Assembly: GCA_964493245.1 (NCBI GenBank)
Contig: CAZBNB010000008.1
Span: 1-64,000 of the forward strand
Source: CAZBNB01 sp964493245
Lineage (GTDB): Bacteria > Pseudomonadota > Gammaproteobacteria > Legionellales > Legionellaceae
Direction: 5' to 3'
DNA: 64,000 nucleotides
Shown here in pieces: positions 15,790 through 24,528 of this stretch (positions within the stretch are counted from its first letter, which is position 1; every line of letters starts with the position of its first letter). Both the position numbers and the translations under genes were made by a program. The notes under the pieces are model-generated. The model was not told the origin of the DNA and did no database searches. It worked only from the letters and a program-made list of their open reading frames with translations.

Positions 15790-17199
15790 TTATTCAATAA
15801 TCAAAATATACAAAGCCCCGCTACCACGCAATACTTGTACCAATAATTGCGATTTTTTTTGATGCGCGAGATTTTGTAAGGTTTTGGTATCAGGGGTTGC
15901 CTCATTATTGGCTGAGATGATGACATCGCCTGGTCTCAAGCCAGCTCGCCACCCGGCACTGTTTTCTAATGCCCCGACGATTTGTACACCCAATATATGG
16001 CCATGGGGTGGGGAATCTTGCTCAAAGTTTTTTAATGCTAATCCGTATAAAAAAGGATTATTGGATTGCATTTCTTGTTCGTTTTTCTTAGTGTCTGTGA
16101 CAATCGCATGCAATGTTATGGTTTTACTATTACGATGCACAATTAAACTGGCTTCGCTACCCACACGTAACAAACTGATAACCGTTTTGACTTGTGTTGC
16201 TTGTTTAATGGGGGTGCTGTTGATTTGTGTGATGATGTCACCGGGTTTTAAACCCGCCGCTTCTGCGGGAGAGCCCTCATTGACCTGGGCAACCAAAGCG
16301 CCTTGCAAATCAGAAGGATAACCAAATGCCTGAGCTAACTCAGGTGTAAGGTGTTGTACAAAAATACCCATTAAACCGCGATGAACGGTACCATATTGTA
16401 AAATTTGTTGCGCAACATCTTTGGCCATGTGGATGGGGATGGCAAAGCCAATGCCGACACTGCCGCCATAGAGGGAGATAATAGCGGTATTAATGCCGAT
16501 AAGCTCACCCTTCACATTAATTAATGCGCCGCCAGAATTACCTGGATTGATAGCGGCATCGGTTTGAATGAAGTTTTCTACGCCTTCAATATTGAGATCA
16601 CTGCGCATCATGGCACTGACAATACCAAACGTTGCTGATTGGCTGTTGCCAAAGCTGTTGAGACCAAAAGGGTTGCCAATAGCGACTACAAAGTCACCTA
16701 CTTGAATGTTATCCGAGTTACCGATCGGCATGGCTTTGAGGTTTGGGGCGTCAATTTTGATGACAGCCACATCGGTGTCGCTATCGCTGCCTATGAGTTT
16801 TGCATTAAGGCGGCGTCCATCGTGTAGTGTCACGGTGATGATTTGTGCATTGCGAATGACATGATCATTGGTAATAATGATACCGGCTTTGGGATCAATA
16901 ATGACGCCCGATCCTAAACTTTGAAACTTACGGTTTTTTTCAACAGGTGGTTGTTGCGGTTTACCTGGAGGAGTATCTTCCTCTTCATTCGATGTGCTAG
17001 GAATACCTCCTGGTAACACGCCTTGAACGGCAATATTCACAATGGCAGGCATGGCATTTTTTAGCATCGGCGCTAATGTGGGTAGCAGCGGAGCCGTGGT
17101 GGGGGTGACCGTGGTTGCTTGAGTGGTAAAACAAAAGCAAGCGATGAGTAAACCAACAATAATATTTTGAAGTTTATTGGGGATATATTTGATTTTCAT
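15790..17199 (-). CDS. Periplasmic serine protease of the DegP/HtrA family
   Basis: This 469-residue trypsin-like protease/chaperone degrades misfolded periplasmic proteins. A Sec signal peptide covers residues 1-28 (NIIVGLLIACFCFTTQA). The catalytic triad is H113 (IITNDHVI), D143 (SDTDVAVI) and S222 (NPGNSGGALIN). Two PDZ domains follow, from about 275 (RGLMGIFVQHL) and about 375 (LALKNFEQD...AGLRPGDVIISANN). The two PDZ domains put it in the DegP/DegQ group rather than DegS. It is a single gene, on the same strand as pgeF upstream. Confidence 0.94.
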   Translation of the reverse strand: MKIKYIPNKLQNIIVGLLIACFCFTTQATTVTPTTAPLLPTLAPMLKNAMPAIVNIAVQGVLPGGIPSTSNEEEDTPPGKPQQPPVEKNRKFQSLGSGVIIDPKAGIIITNDHVIRNAQIITVTLHDGRRLNAKLIGSDSDTDVAVIKIDAPNLKAMPIGNSDNIQVGDFVVAIGNPFGLNSFGNSQSATFGIVSAMMRSDLNIEGVENFIQTDAAINPGNSGGALINVKGELIGINTAIISLYGGSVGIGFAIPIHMAKDVAQQILQYGTVHRGLMGIFVQHLTPELAQAFGYPSDLQGALVAQVNEGSPAEAAGLKPGDIITQINSTPIKQATQVKTVISLLRVGSEASLIVHRNSKTITLHAIVTDTKKNEQEMQSNNPFLYGLALKNFEQDSPPHGHILGVQIVGALENSAGWRAGLRPGDVIISANNEATPDTKTLQNLAHQKKSQLLVQVLRGSGALYILIIE

Positions 17200-17239
17200 A
17201 GGTCGTTATCCGTTAAAGTGCAAAGAGTCTGGTATGTCT

Positions 17240-17965
17240 TCAATCTTTAAACCAAATCAATGTTGCTATTCTACCTGTTTGTGCTTGTTTTCGATAGGAG
17301 TAATATTGCTCCGACTCAAATGTACATGCATTTGATTGTGTAACCGATGAAACGCCTAATTCACGCAAGATTTGTTCGGCCATTAAGCTAAGATTCATGT
17401 GTAAGCTGCCTTGATGTTGAAAAAAAGCGTTTTCAGCCTGTGGATAACGACTCATAAATTGCGCTCGTACTTCTTCACCGGTTTCATAACATTGTCCACA
17501 AATAGCCGGCCCTATCCATGCTAAGCATGTCTGAGCGTCACTGTGCATTTTGGCTAAAGTGTTTTCAATGATGCCATTAGCAAGGCCGCGCCATCCCGCG
17601 TGTATGGCGGCAATTTCAGTGCCTTGTTGGTTGCAAAGCACAATAGGCAGGCAATCTGCTGTCATGATGACCAAAGGAAGCTGGCGCATTCTGGTCACAG
17701 CGGCATCGGCATCACGAGAAGCTGCACTGTTTTCAACCACCACACAATGGGTGCTGTGGGTTTGGTTAAGCCAAATAGGTTCATGGGGCAGTTGCAATGA
17801 ATCGATCAAGTTTTGGCGATTTTGTTGTACGTGTGCTGCATTATCGGCTACGTGCATGGCCAAATTATTGGCTGCATAGTGATGTTGGCTAACACCGGGA
17901 AAGCGGGTGGTGGTGAGTGCTTGCACGGTTTGTGGAGCTGGCCAGTTAGCTATCAGGTGTGTCAT
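17240..17965 (-). CDS. pgeF: YfiH/PgeF-family purine nucleoside phosphorylase or peptidoglycan-editing enzyme
   Basis: This 241-residue protein of the LACC1/YfiH family has the zinc-site motifs LNQTHSTHCVV, MTADCLPIVL and AAIHAGWRGLANGI. Family members were first called multicopper polyphenol oxidases and are now known as purine nucleoside phosphorylases and, in E. coli, as a peptidoglycan precursor editing enzyme. The gene overlaps the 3' end of rluD by 20 bp, the usual rluD-pgeF arrangement, so the two are translationally coupled. Confidence 0.9.
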   Translation of the reverse strand: MTHLIANWPAPQTVQALTTTRFPGVSQHHYAANNLAMHVADNAAHVQQNRQNLIDSLQLPHEPIWLNQTHSTHCVVVENSAASRDADAAVTRMRQLPLVIMTADCLPIVLCNQQGTEIAAIHAGWRGLANGIIENTLAKMHSDAQTCLAWIGPAICGQCYETGEEVRAQFMSRYPQAENAFFQHQGSLHMNLSLMAEQILRELGVSSVTQSNACTFESEQYYSYRKQAQTGRIATLIWFKD

Positions 17966-18905
17966 GCTCGTGCTCCAAAAAAGTGAGTAAAGCTTGAAAA
18001 TCGTCAGGTAAAGGGGCAGTACAGTTGATGGGGGCTTGTGTGATAGGGTGGGTTAAAGACAAGCAATACGCATGTAATGCTTGGCGTTTGAATCCCAACA
18101 GTGCTTCACGTACGGCAATCGTTAGGCCTGATGCGATATGATTACGCCGCGCATACAGTGGATCACCAACCACGGCATGATGTAAATGAGCCATGTGAAC
18201 GCGAATTTGATGTGTACGGCCAGTCATGAGTGCGACATTCAGTAAGGTTGCGCCCGAGTAGCGTTGCGCAACAGTGTAGTGTGTAATAGCCTCTCTACCT
18301 TGTTTTAAAACCGCCATTTTGAGACGATTTTTAGGATCACGACCATATCCGGTATGCAGTGTTCCACCACCTGTCACATGGCCTAGCACCAGAGCGCGGT
18401 ATTCACGTTGAATGGTACGTGCTTGTAATTGCCGTACTAAATCAGTGTAAGCCTCTAGTGTCTTGCCAACTAACAACAAACCGGTCGTGTCTTTATCTAA
18501 GCGATGTACAATGCCAGCCCTTGGTAAAACCGCTAAAGCTGGTTCGTGAAATAACAATGCGTTCATTAATGTGTGCTGTGGATTACCGGCACCGGGATGC
18601 ACAACGAGACCAGCCGGTTTGTTGACAATTAATAGCGACTCATCTTCATAAACGATATGAAGCGGGATATTTTCTGCTTGCAGCGGATCGATGACTGTTT
18701 CGGCCGCAGATTGTAATGAAACTGTTTCACCACCGTGTACTTTATGATCAGGGGCATAAGCGTTTTGATTAATCGCTATCAACCCTTGCTTTAACCAACT
18801 GGTGAGTTTGGCACGTGAATATTGCGGAAAGAGGGCTGCCAATACGCGGTCTAAACGCTGACCGCGGTATTCTGGTGGAATAATGCTATCTTCATGTGTT
18901 GGCAT
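17946..18905 (-). CDS. rluD: 23S rRNA pseudouridine synthase, RluD type
   Basis: RluD makes pseudouridines in helix 69 of 23S rRNA. The 319-residue product has an N-terminal S4 RNA-binding domain (QRLDRVLAALFPQYSRAKLT) and the RluA-family catalytic motif HRLDKDTTGLLLVGKT with the active-site Asp. The linkage to pgeF supports RluD over RluC. The start at 18905, 13 bp after the miaB stop, gives the family N terminus, although no good ribosome site is seen; a longer start inside miaB is possible. Confidence 0.9.
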   Translation of the reverse strand: MPTHEDSIIPPEYRGQRLDRVLAALFPQYSRAKLTSWLKQGLIAINQNAYAPDHKVHGGETVSLQSAAETVIDPLQAENIPLHIVYEDESLLIVNKPAGLVVHPGAGNPQHTLMNALLFHEPALAVLPRAGIVHRLDKDTTGLLLVGKTLEAYTDLVRQLQARTIQREYRALVLGHVTGGGTLHTGYGRDPKNRLKMAVLKQGREAITHYTVAQRYSGATLLNVALMTGRTHQIRVHMAHLHHAVVGDPLYARRNHIASGLTIAVREALLGFKRQALHAYCLSLTHPITQAPINCTAPLPDDFQALLTFLEHEHDTPDS

Positions 18906-18918
18906 TGTGTTATCAATA

Positions 18919-20256
18919 TTAGGAGAATTCACTGGCTTGAAAACGACCGCGCAGCGAATTGGGTTGTGCATCGGTAATCAAAACACTGACGAACTGCCCT
19001 TGTATGTCTTCTGGTCCGTCAAAGTTAACAACACGATTGCATTCTGTACGACCAGACCATTGTTTGGCGTCTTTCTTAGAACGACCAGTAACCAATACGC
19101 GCTCTGTACGGCCTAACATAGATTGGCTGTATTGCGATGCCTGCCACAGCAGTCGTTCTTGTAATTGGCTAAGCCGCTGTTTTTTCGTTTCCAATGGCGT
19201 GTCGTCAGGTAAATTTGCCGCAGGAGTCCCTGGGCGTTTACTGAAAATAAAGCTAAACGAGGTGTCAAAACCAATTTCTTGTACTAAGTTCATGGTTGCG
19301 GCAAAGTCGTCATGGTCTTCGCCCGGAAAACCAACAATGATATCTGTTGAAAGACGAATGTCAGGGCGAACCAGGCGTAGTTTACGAATTCTGGCTTTGT
19401 ACTCTAAGGCAGTATAGCCGCGCTTCATTAAATTTAAAATCTTGTCTGATCCACTTTGTACGGGTAGGTGCAAGTGATTCGCTAATTTAGGCACTTCAGC
19501 AAAGGCATTGATAAGATTGTCAGAAAAAGCCAGTGGGTGTGAAGTGGTAAAACGAATACGGCCTAAACCATCAATGGCGGCGATGTATTGAATCAATAAA
19601 GCCAAATCAGCTATCTCGCCGTTTTCCATAGGGCCACGATAGTCATTGACATTTTGCCCCAGTAAGTTGATTTCTCGTACCCCTTGATCAGCCAATTGAT
19701 AGCATTCTGCTAACACATCATCAAATGGGCGACTGATTTCTTCACCACGGGTATAAGGCACGACACAGTAACTACAATATTTACTGCACCCTTCCATAAT
19801 GGAAACAAACGCAATGGGACCTTCAGCACGCGGCTTGGGTAAATGATCAAATTTTTCAATTTCAGGAAAACTGATATCCACAACCGGCTTGTGAGATGCG
19901 AGACGCTCTTCAATCATGGCTGGTAAGCGATGTAACGTTTGTGGTCCAAACACGAGGTCAACAAACGGTGCGCGCTTAATCAAATCACCACCTTCTTGGC
20001 TGGCAACACAACCGCCTACACCAATAATAACATGGGGATTTTTTTGCTTATATTGACGCCATTGTCCCAGTTGTGAGAAAACTTTTTCTTGTGCTTTTTC
20101 ACGAATAGAACAGGTATTTAGCAAAATAACATCTGCTTCACTGACTTCATTGGTTTGTTCAAAACCATGTGATTGAAACAAGACATCTGCCATTTTGGTA
20201 GAGTCGTATTCATTCATTTGACAACCATTGGTTTTGATATACAGCTTTTTAGACAT
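18919..20256 (-). CDS. miaB: tRNA-2-methylthio-N6-isopentenyladenosine synthase
   Basis: MiaB is a radical SAM enzyme that adds a methylthio group to i6A37 in tRNA. The 445-residue product has the N-terminal UPF0004 domain (TNGCQMNEYDS, binding the auxiliary cluster), the radical SAM CxxxCxxC motif in EGCSKYCSYCVVPYTRG and a C-terminal TRAM RNA-binding domain. The start gives the normal MSKKLYIKTNGCQMNEYDS N terminus. It is 9 bp downstream of the MFS gene and 13 bp upstream of rluD, so it sits in the middle of a four-gene run. Confidence 0.96.
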   Translation of the reverse strand: MSKKLYIKTNGCQMNEYDSTKMADVLFQSHGFEQTNEVSEADVILLNTCSIREKAQEKVFSQLGQWRQYKQKNPHVIIGVGGCVASQEGGDLIKRAPFVDLVFGPQTLHRLPAMIEERLASHKPVVDISFPEIEKFDHLPKPRAEGPIAFVSIMEGCSKYCSYCVVPYTRGEEISRPFDDVLAECYQLADQGVREINLLGQNVNDYRGPMENGEIADLALLIQYIAAIDGLGRIRFTTSHPLAFSDNLINAFAEVPKLANHLHLPVQSGSDKILNLMKRGYTALEYKARIRKLRLVRPDIRLSTDIIVGFPGEDHDDFAATMNLVQEIGFDTSFSFIFSKRPGTPAANLPDDTPLETKKQRLSQLQERLLWQASQYSQSMLGRTERVLVTGRSKKDAKQWSGRTECNRVVNFDGPEDIQGQFVSVLITDAQPNSLRGRFQASEFS

Positions 20257-20265
20257 ATGACACCA

Positions 20266-21570
20266 TTAATCCTGTAAACCTTTGCAATATGTTTCGGGCA
20301 CGCGTGGTAAGAGTATCAACGCAATCACCATGCCGATCGGTAGCAGCGATAACGCTAAATGATAGGCATCAATCGGATAAATACGCACTTTATTAACAAT
20401 TTCACCTTGCCACAGTCTATCTAACACAAAGCCTACTGCAGGCTGTGCGAGAGCAATACCGACCATGTTCATCATATTCATAAAGCTAAGGCCCGTCGCC
20501 ACGTAGCGCTTGTTACATAACTCTTTGGCAACAGAAAACGCTGTTAAGAACCCAGCAGAAAATACGCCAAATAAAAACAACAAGATTTGCATCATCAACG
20601 GTGAGCGAATAGTTGCAAAGATAAATAAAGAGCTGGTTAGAATACCACCTAAAGAGCCAATATACATGGATGGTTTACGTCGTCCGATACGATTGGAGTA
20701 CATTCCCCAAAGTGGACTTGCAATTGCCCAACCAATAAACACCAATGAAATGTAATTGGCTGCAGCTGCTTTAGATAGATGCATTTTTAGCATTAAAAAA
20801 GGCACGCCCCATAAGCCACAAAAAACCGGCGTAGCCATGTACATTAAGCCACCATAAATAGCGACCATCCATAGATACTTGTTTTTTACCAATTCAAGCA
20901 GACTCTTCCATACATGCTCGTTGCTTTCGCTGTTATGTTGTGCACGCTTTTTGCTTTTGGCAATCGGGTAGTCTTTGGTTACTGTAAAAATCAGAACAGT
21001 AATGAGCAGACCAATACTCCCCATAATTTGCATGCTAACACGCCAGTCAAAATGATCAATCAACAAAGCGAGCGGTGCTTCACCACCAATAGCGCCCAAC
21101 ATACCTAATGTGACCATCAGGCCTGTGAGCAGTGCAAAGCGCTCAGCCGGAAACCAGCTGGCTGCTAATTTCATGGTTCCAACCGCTGCAAAAGCAGATC
21201 CGAAGCCTATCATTAAACGAGCAAAGCAAGCCATGAGGAAGCTATTGGTTAAACCGAATGCAATGGTGCTGAGTGCACAAATCGCTGTGGCGATGGTTAA
21301 AAGACGCCTAGGCCCAAAATAGTCCATTAAAACGCCACCAGGCAGTTGCATACCTGCGTAAGAGTAAAAATAAATACCTGAGAGGATACCTAATGTTTGG
21401 CTGGTAACTGCAAAATCACGCATTAATTCAGCACTCATTACACCTGGGGATACTTGTAACAAACATTCATAGAAATAAAACACACAGCCAAGCCCCCAAA
21501 CAATCCAGGGCTTTATCCCAGACATATTGCTTGCATTTGATACTGCACGTTGATCATGTTTACCGGCCAT
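20266..21570 (-). CDS. Major facilitator superfamily transporter
   Basis: This 434-residue inner-membrane protein has about 12 membrane segments and the MFS loop signature in GGVLMDYFGPRRLL between segments 2 and 3. It resembles the anion:cation symporter-like MFS proteins that are numerous in Legionella and Coxiella; the substrate is unknown. The ATG at 21570 is preceded by CAGGAG at 11 bases; a TTG start 9 codons upstream is possible. It is the first gene of the MFS-miaB-rluD-pgeF cluster. Confidence 0.9.
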   Translation of the reverse strand: MAGKHDQRAVSNASNMSGIKPWIVWGLGCVFYFYECLLQVSPGVMSAELMRDFAVTSQTLGILSGIYFYSYAGMQLPGGVLMDYFGPRRLLTIATAICALSTIAFGLTNSFLMACFARLMIGFGSAFAAVGTMKLAASWFPAERFALLTGLMVTLGMLGAIGGEAPLALLIDHFDWRVSMQIMGSIGLLITVLIFTVTKDYPIAKSKKRAQHNSESNEHVWKSLLELVKNKYLWMVAIYGGLMYMATPVFCGLWGVPFLMLKMHLSKAAAANYISLVFIGWAIASPLWGMYSNRIGRRKPSMYIGSLGGILTSSLFIFATIRSPLMMQILLFLFGVFSAGFLTAFSVAKELCNKRYVATGLSFMNMMNMVGIALAQPAVGFVLDRLWQGEIVNKVRIYPIDAYHLALSLLPIGMVIALILLPRVPETYCKGLQD

Positions 21571-21639
21571 CGTATTCAAGATCTCCTGATCGTTCAATAA
21601 AGTATAAATTTTATCAGCTTGGTCGGGGCTTGTCCAGGT

Positions 21640-21762
21640 CAGGACTTACGAAAAACAACGAGGTCGAGGCGGATTGTATTTTTAATGAGAGAGTTTAGAT
21701 GACTAAATGACCGAATTAAAAATACAATCCAACGAAGAGATCGTTGTTTTGCGTAAGTCCTG
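21640..21762 (+). repeat. Family A MITE with 5-bp target duplication CAGGT
   Basis: This is a full-length 123-bp copy with the A arm first. The termini are CAGGACTTACG and CGTAAGTCCTG. CAGGT occurs immediately outside both ends (21635-21639 and 21763-21767), a direct target-site duplication. It lies between the MFS gene start and the 3' end of the 21881-24140 gene; the rest of that gap is featureless. Confidence 0.93.
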
Positions 21763-21880
21763 CAGGTAAAGGTACGCTGTGTCTGCGTAGGGTGATTTTA
21801 ATAGCACAAAATTGACAGTGTATTTTTGAAATGATTTTCATGAGGAGGCTCTAGGCGAGCTTCCTCATGTTTAGAATGGT

Positions 21881-24140
21881 TTAGATCGTTAGGGCTAGAT
21901 TATGATCCGATTGCGAGTGTTGCTTGTATTGACTATATCTGTCTGATACTTCTAGCGCCGCGGCTGACATTGTGGCAACAAAGGCTGTGCTAAGTGCGCT
22001 GTAACACAAACCAGCGATTAAACCGGCGGTCAATCCAGCGCCGATGATGGCAACGCTGGGTGAAATCAATATAGCTAATGCGGTAAATGTCATCGCAGTG
22101 GTGATGAGAAGCGCTTGTAGACAACGCAATCGAAAATGATTAGAAAAATAGCTTGTTGAGCTGGACGCCTTGTTGTTTGTTTTTTCATTGGATGATGAGA
22201 AAAAGCTTTGTGGCGCGTTAAGAGCAGTGTTGGACTGACTTTTAGCGCTTGTTGACTCTTCTTTTGTCTCATTTTTCACAACAGCAGATTCGTCTGAATG
22301 GAGCTGAGTGACCGGTGTTTGTGTGGGTGTGACGACTGGGGTACTTTGGAGCTCGTTATTCAGGCTTCTCGCAGCAGCAGATTCGTTCGAATCGAGTCGA
22401 GTCTCTGGTGTTTGTGTGAGCGTGACGATCGGAGGGCTTTGGGGGCCTTTATTCAAGCTTTCCGCAGCAGCAGATTCGTCTGAATGGGGCTGAGTGACTG
22501 GTGTTTGTGTGGGCGTGACGACAGGNNNNNNNNNNNNNNNNNNNNNNNNNNNNNNNNNNNNNNNNNNNNNNNNNNNNNNNNNNNNNNNNNNNNNNNNNNN
22601 NNNNNNNNNNNNNNNNNNNNNNNNNGGTGCTTTGGGGGCCTTTATTCAAGCTTTCCGCAACAGCAGATTCGTCTGAATGGGGCTGAGTGCTCGGTGTTTG
22701 TTTGGGCGTGACGACAGGGGTGCTTTGGGGGCCTTTATTCAAGCTTTCCGCAACAGCAGATTCGTCTGAATGGAGCTGAGTGGCTGGTGTTTGTGTGGGT
22801 GTGACGACTGGGGGGCTTGGGAGCTCTTTATTCAGATTTTTATCAACAGCAGATTCGTTCAAAATGGCTTGATTGGTCGCTTTTGTGTCTTGACTGTATC
22901 GTAAACGATCAAATTTTGTTCTGTATTGATTAGACACTATATTATATGTTATCACACCTGAATAAAAAGGTGTCATTGAGATTTTATCTGTTGGTATCTT
23001 GGGCGGCATAAGCATTAGCATCGATTGGTTTCTGTTTGCTTGATAATGATTATAATGCCGAAAAGCAGTGTACCCTTGTGATGATCTCTGAGCGTTGTTA
23101 AACAACATTGTCCCCATTGTATAAAGGTTATAAAGCGGGTAAACACCTTGTCCTGGTTTGCCAGTCGTTGAAATAGGTAACTTGTCTACGATAACCATTG
23201 TAGACGTATCTTCAGAGTGGTCATTTGTTGTTTCCGAAGGTGACTCATTGGCAGGTAATCCACCAGAACAAAGCAGACTACGATAGGTTGGTTGATGGCT
23301 AACGGAATCATTGGTTGATGCTGCTATTATATTTGCAGCAGTTGCAGCAGCTTGTTCTGCAACGCTGACATAAGGTGTAAACGCCTCGAGATCAAACTGT
23401 TCAAAATATGCTAATATTTGAGGCAGATCATCCTGACTCAAAATAGCTTCTTTACCCGCGGCAAGCATCATGATAATGATGGCAGTCCAACGACTGCAAT
23501 GAATGTCATCGGTTTGCACCGCCTTGTATTCGATATGAATTGGTTGAGGAGTTAAATTATAATCAGTTAATCCAGCAATAAGCATATTTTGCATAACAGA
23601 AATTGGGTAGAGATATGTTTTCGTTGCTTGCTCAATGGGCGCGACGAACGCACGTATCCAATCACCTTTTATCATGAGGCGATTACTAATAGAGTTAATA
23701 TCACCACCCGCTCCTGTAGAATCAATCAGTGTGACCTTGCCTGTTCCAGGTTCATAGCACAGGGTTGCCCAATGATTGCGAGGGCGTCCAAGTAAATTTT
23801 GCCCTTCTGATATCGCGAATAACCAACGTTTGTTTTTTAATACATCCATACGTGCTGATAAATGAACATGATTTTGTTTTAAAACTAATTCAAGTGACTC
23901 TAATTGCGAAATGGGTGAATCGGTTATATCAGAGCACGGTGGGAATATCAGAGCATCTGGTGTTTCATAGTATGATGGCTGATTAACGCCGCCTTTATTA
24001 GAAAACTTTGGCACATCACTCTCACTAGGAAAGGCTTTCTTAAATATATGCGTTATATCAGAACTACCCCATGCTTCACCATTTAGAGAAAGGCGATAGG
24101 GGGGATATGATGAATCGTTGATATTAATTTTTGGATGCAT
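21881..24140 (-). CDS. Candidate secreted Ulp1-like (CE clan) cysteine protease with tandem repeats and membrane tail; contains an assembly gap
   Basis: Residues about 80-235 hold a likely CE-clan protease core: H123 in RPRNHWATLCYE, D140 in KVTLIDSTGAG, Q209 and C215 in AVQTDDIHCSRWT. The His-to-Asp spacing of 17 and Gln-to-Cys spacing of 6 equal those of yeast Ulp1. Families with this core cleave SUMO, NEDD8 or ubiquitin, or acetylate like YopJ. After about 420 residues come 31-residue repeats (PVVTPTQTPATQLHSDESAV...LNKGPQST) interrupted by the 100-N gap at 22526-22625. The frame resumes beyond it and runs to 21881, including a hydrophobic stretch (ALLITTAMTFTALAILI and IIGAGLTAGLIAGLC) near the C terminus. 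There is no signal peptide. A type IV effector is likely but inferred. Confidence 0.75.
22280..22860 (-). repeat. 93-bp in-frame tandem repeat containing a 100-N gap
   Basis: The unit encodes 31 residues (PVVTPTQTPxTQxHSDESAV plus AESLNKGPQST). About two units lie on the N-terminal side and three more diverged units on the C-terminal side of the gap at 22526-22625. The true copy number is unknown. Confidence 0.9.
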
Positions 24141-24223
24141 TTATGTGCTCTAAATTAAAACAGAAGGCGCATTATATCAACTAAAAGATTGTTCCACAAC
24201 AGGTGTTTTTATTTTAATAATAA

Positions 24224-24252
24224 TTGACATTTATTATACATTTTTGTACGAT
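24224..24252 (+). promoter_or_regulatory. Sigma-70-like promoter with long leader to the 24529 gene
   Basis: A consensus -35 TTGACA (24224-24229), a 17-base spacer and a -10 TACGAT (24247-24252) are present. The next plus-strand gene starts about 270 bases later, so it would have a long leader containing the hairpin at 24383-24423. Confidence 0.55.
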
Positions 24253-24354
24253 GCAAAAATTATTCAATATGTTTAGAAGGCTCAATTTTTCAGGCCTGAG
24301 CAAAACGAAAGATGACATGCCTGGAGCAGTATCTAGAACGCAACTTTGCCGGTA

Positions 24355-24455
24355 AGGGCTGTTGACATTTGGAAGCGTGAGTCTAAAACCAAGATAGTTT
24401 CGCGTAAATTATCTTGGTTTTAGGGCGTGTCACCCATTGTCAAAAGCCCCGAAAG
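24355..24455. repeat. Nested inverted repeat in the leader of the 24529 gene
   Basis: The inner stem CTAAAACCAAGATA / TATCTTGGTTTTAG (24383-24396 and 24410-24423) has perfect 14-bp arms. The outer arms GGGCTGTTGACATTTGG and its imperfect complement CCCATTGTCAAAAGCCCC enclose it. The block GTCACCCATTGTC recurs in a short hairpin at 41233-41264, so it belongs to a dispersed family. Confidence 0.65.
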
Positions 24456-24528
24456 AAATACGAGTCTTTATCTGCGTTTTGTGTGTTTTTATCGAGTTTT
24501 TGTAAGTAAATAAAAGAGGAATTTTATT

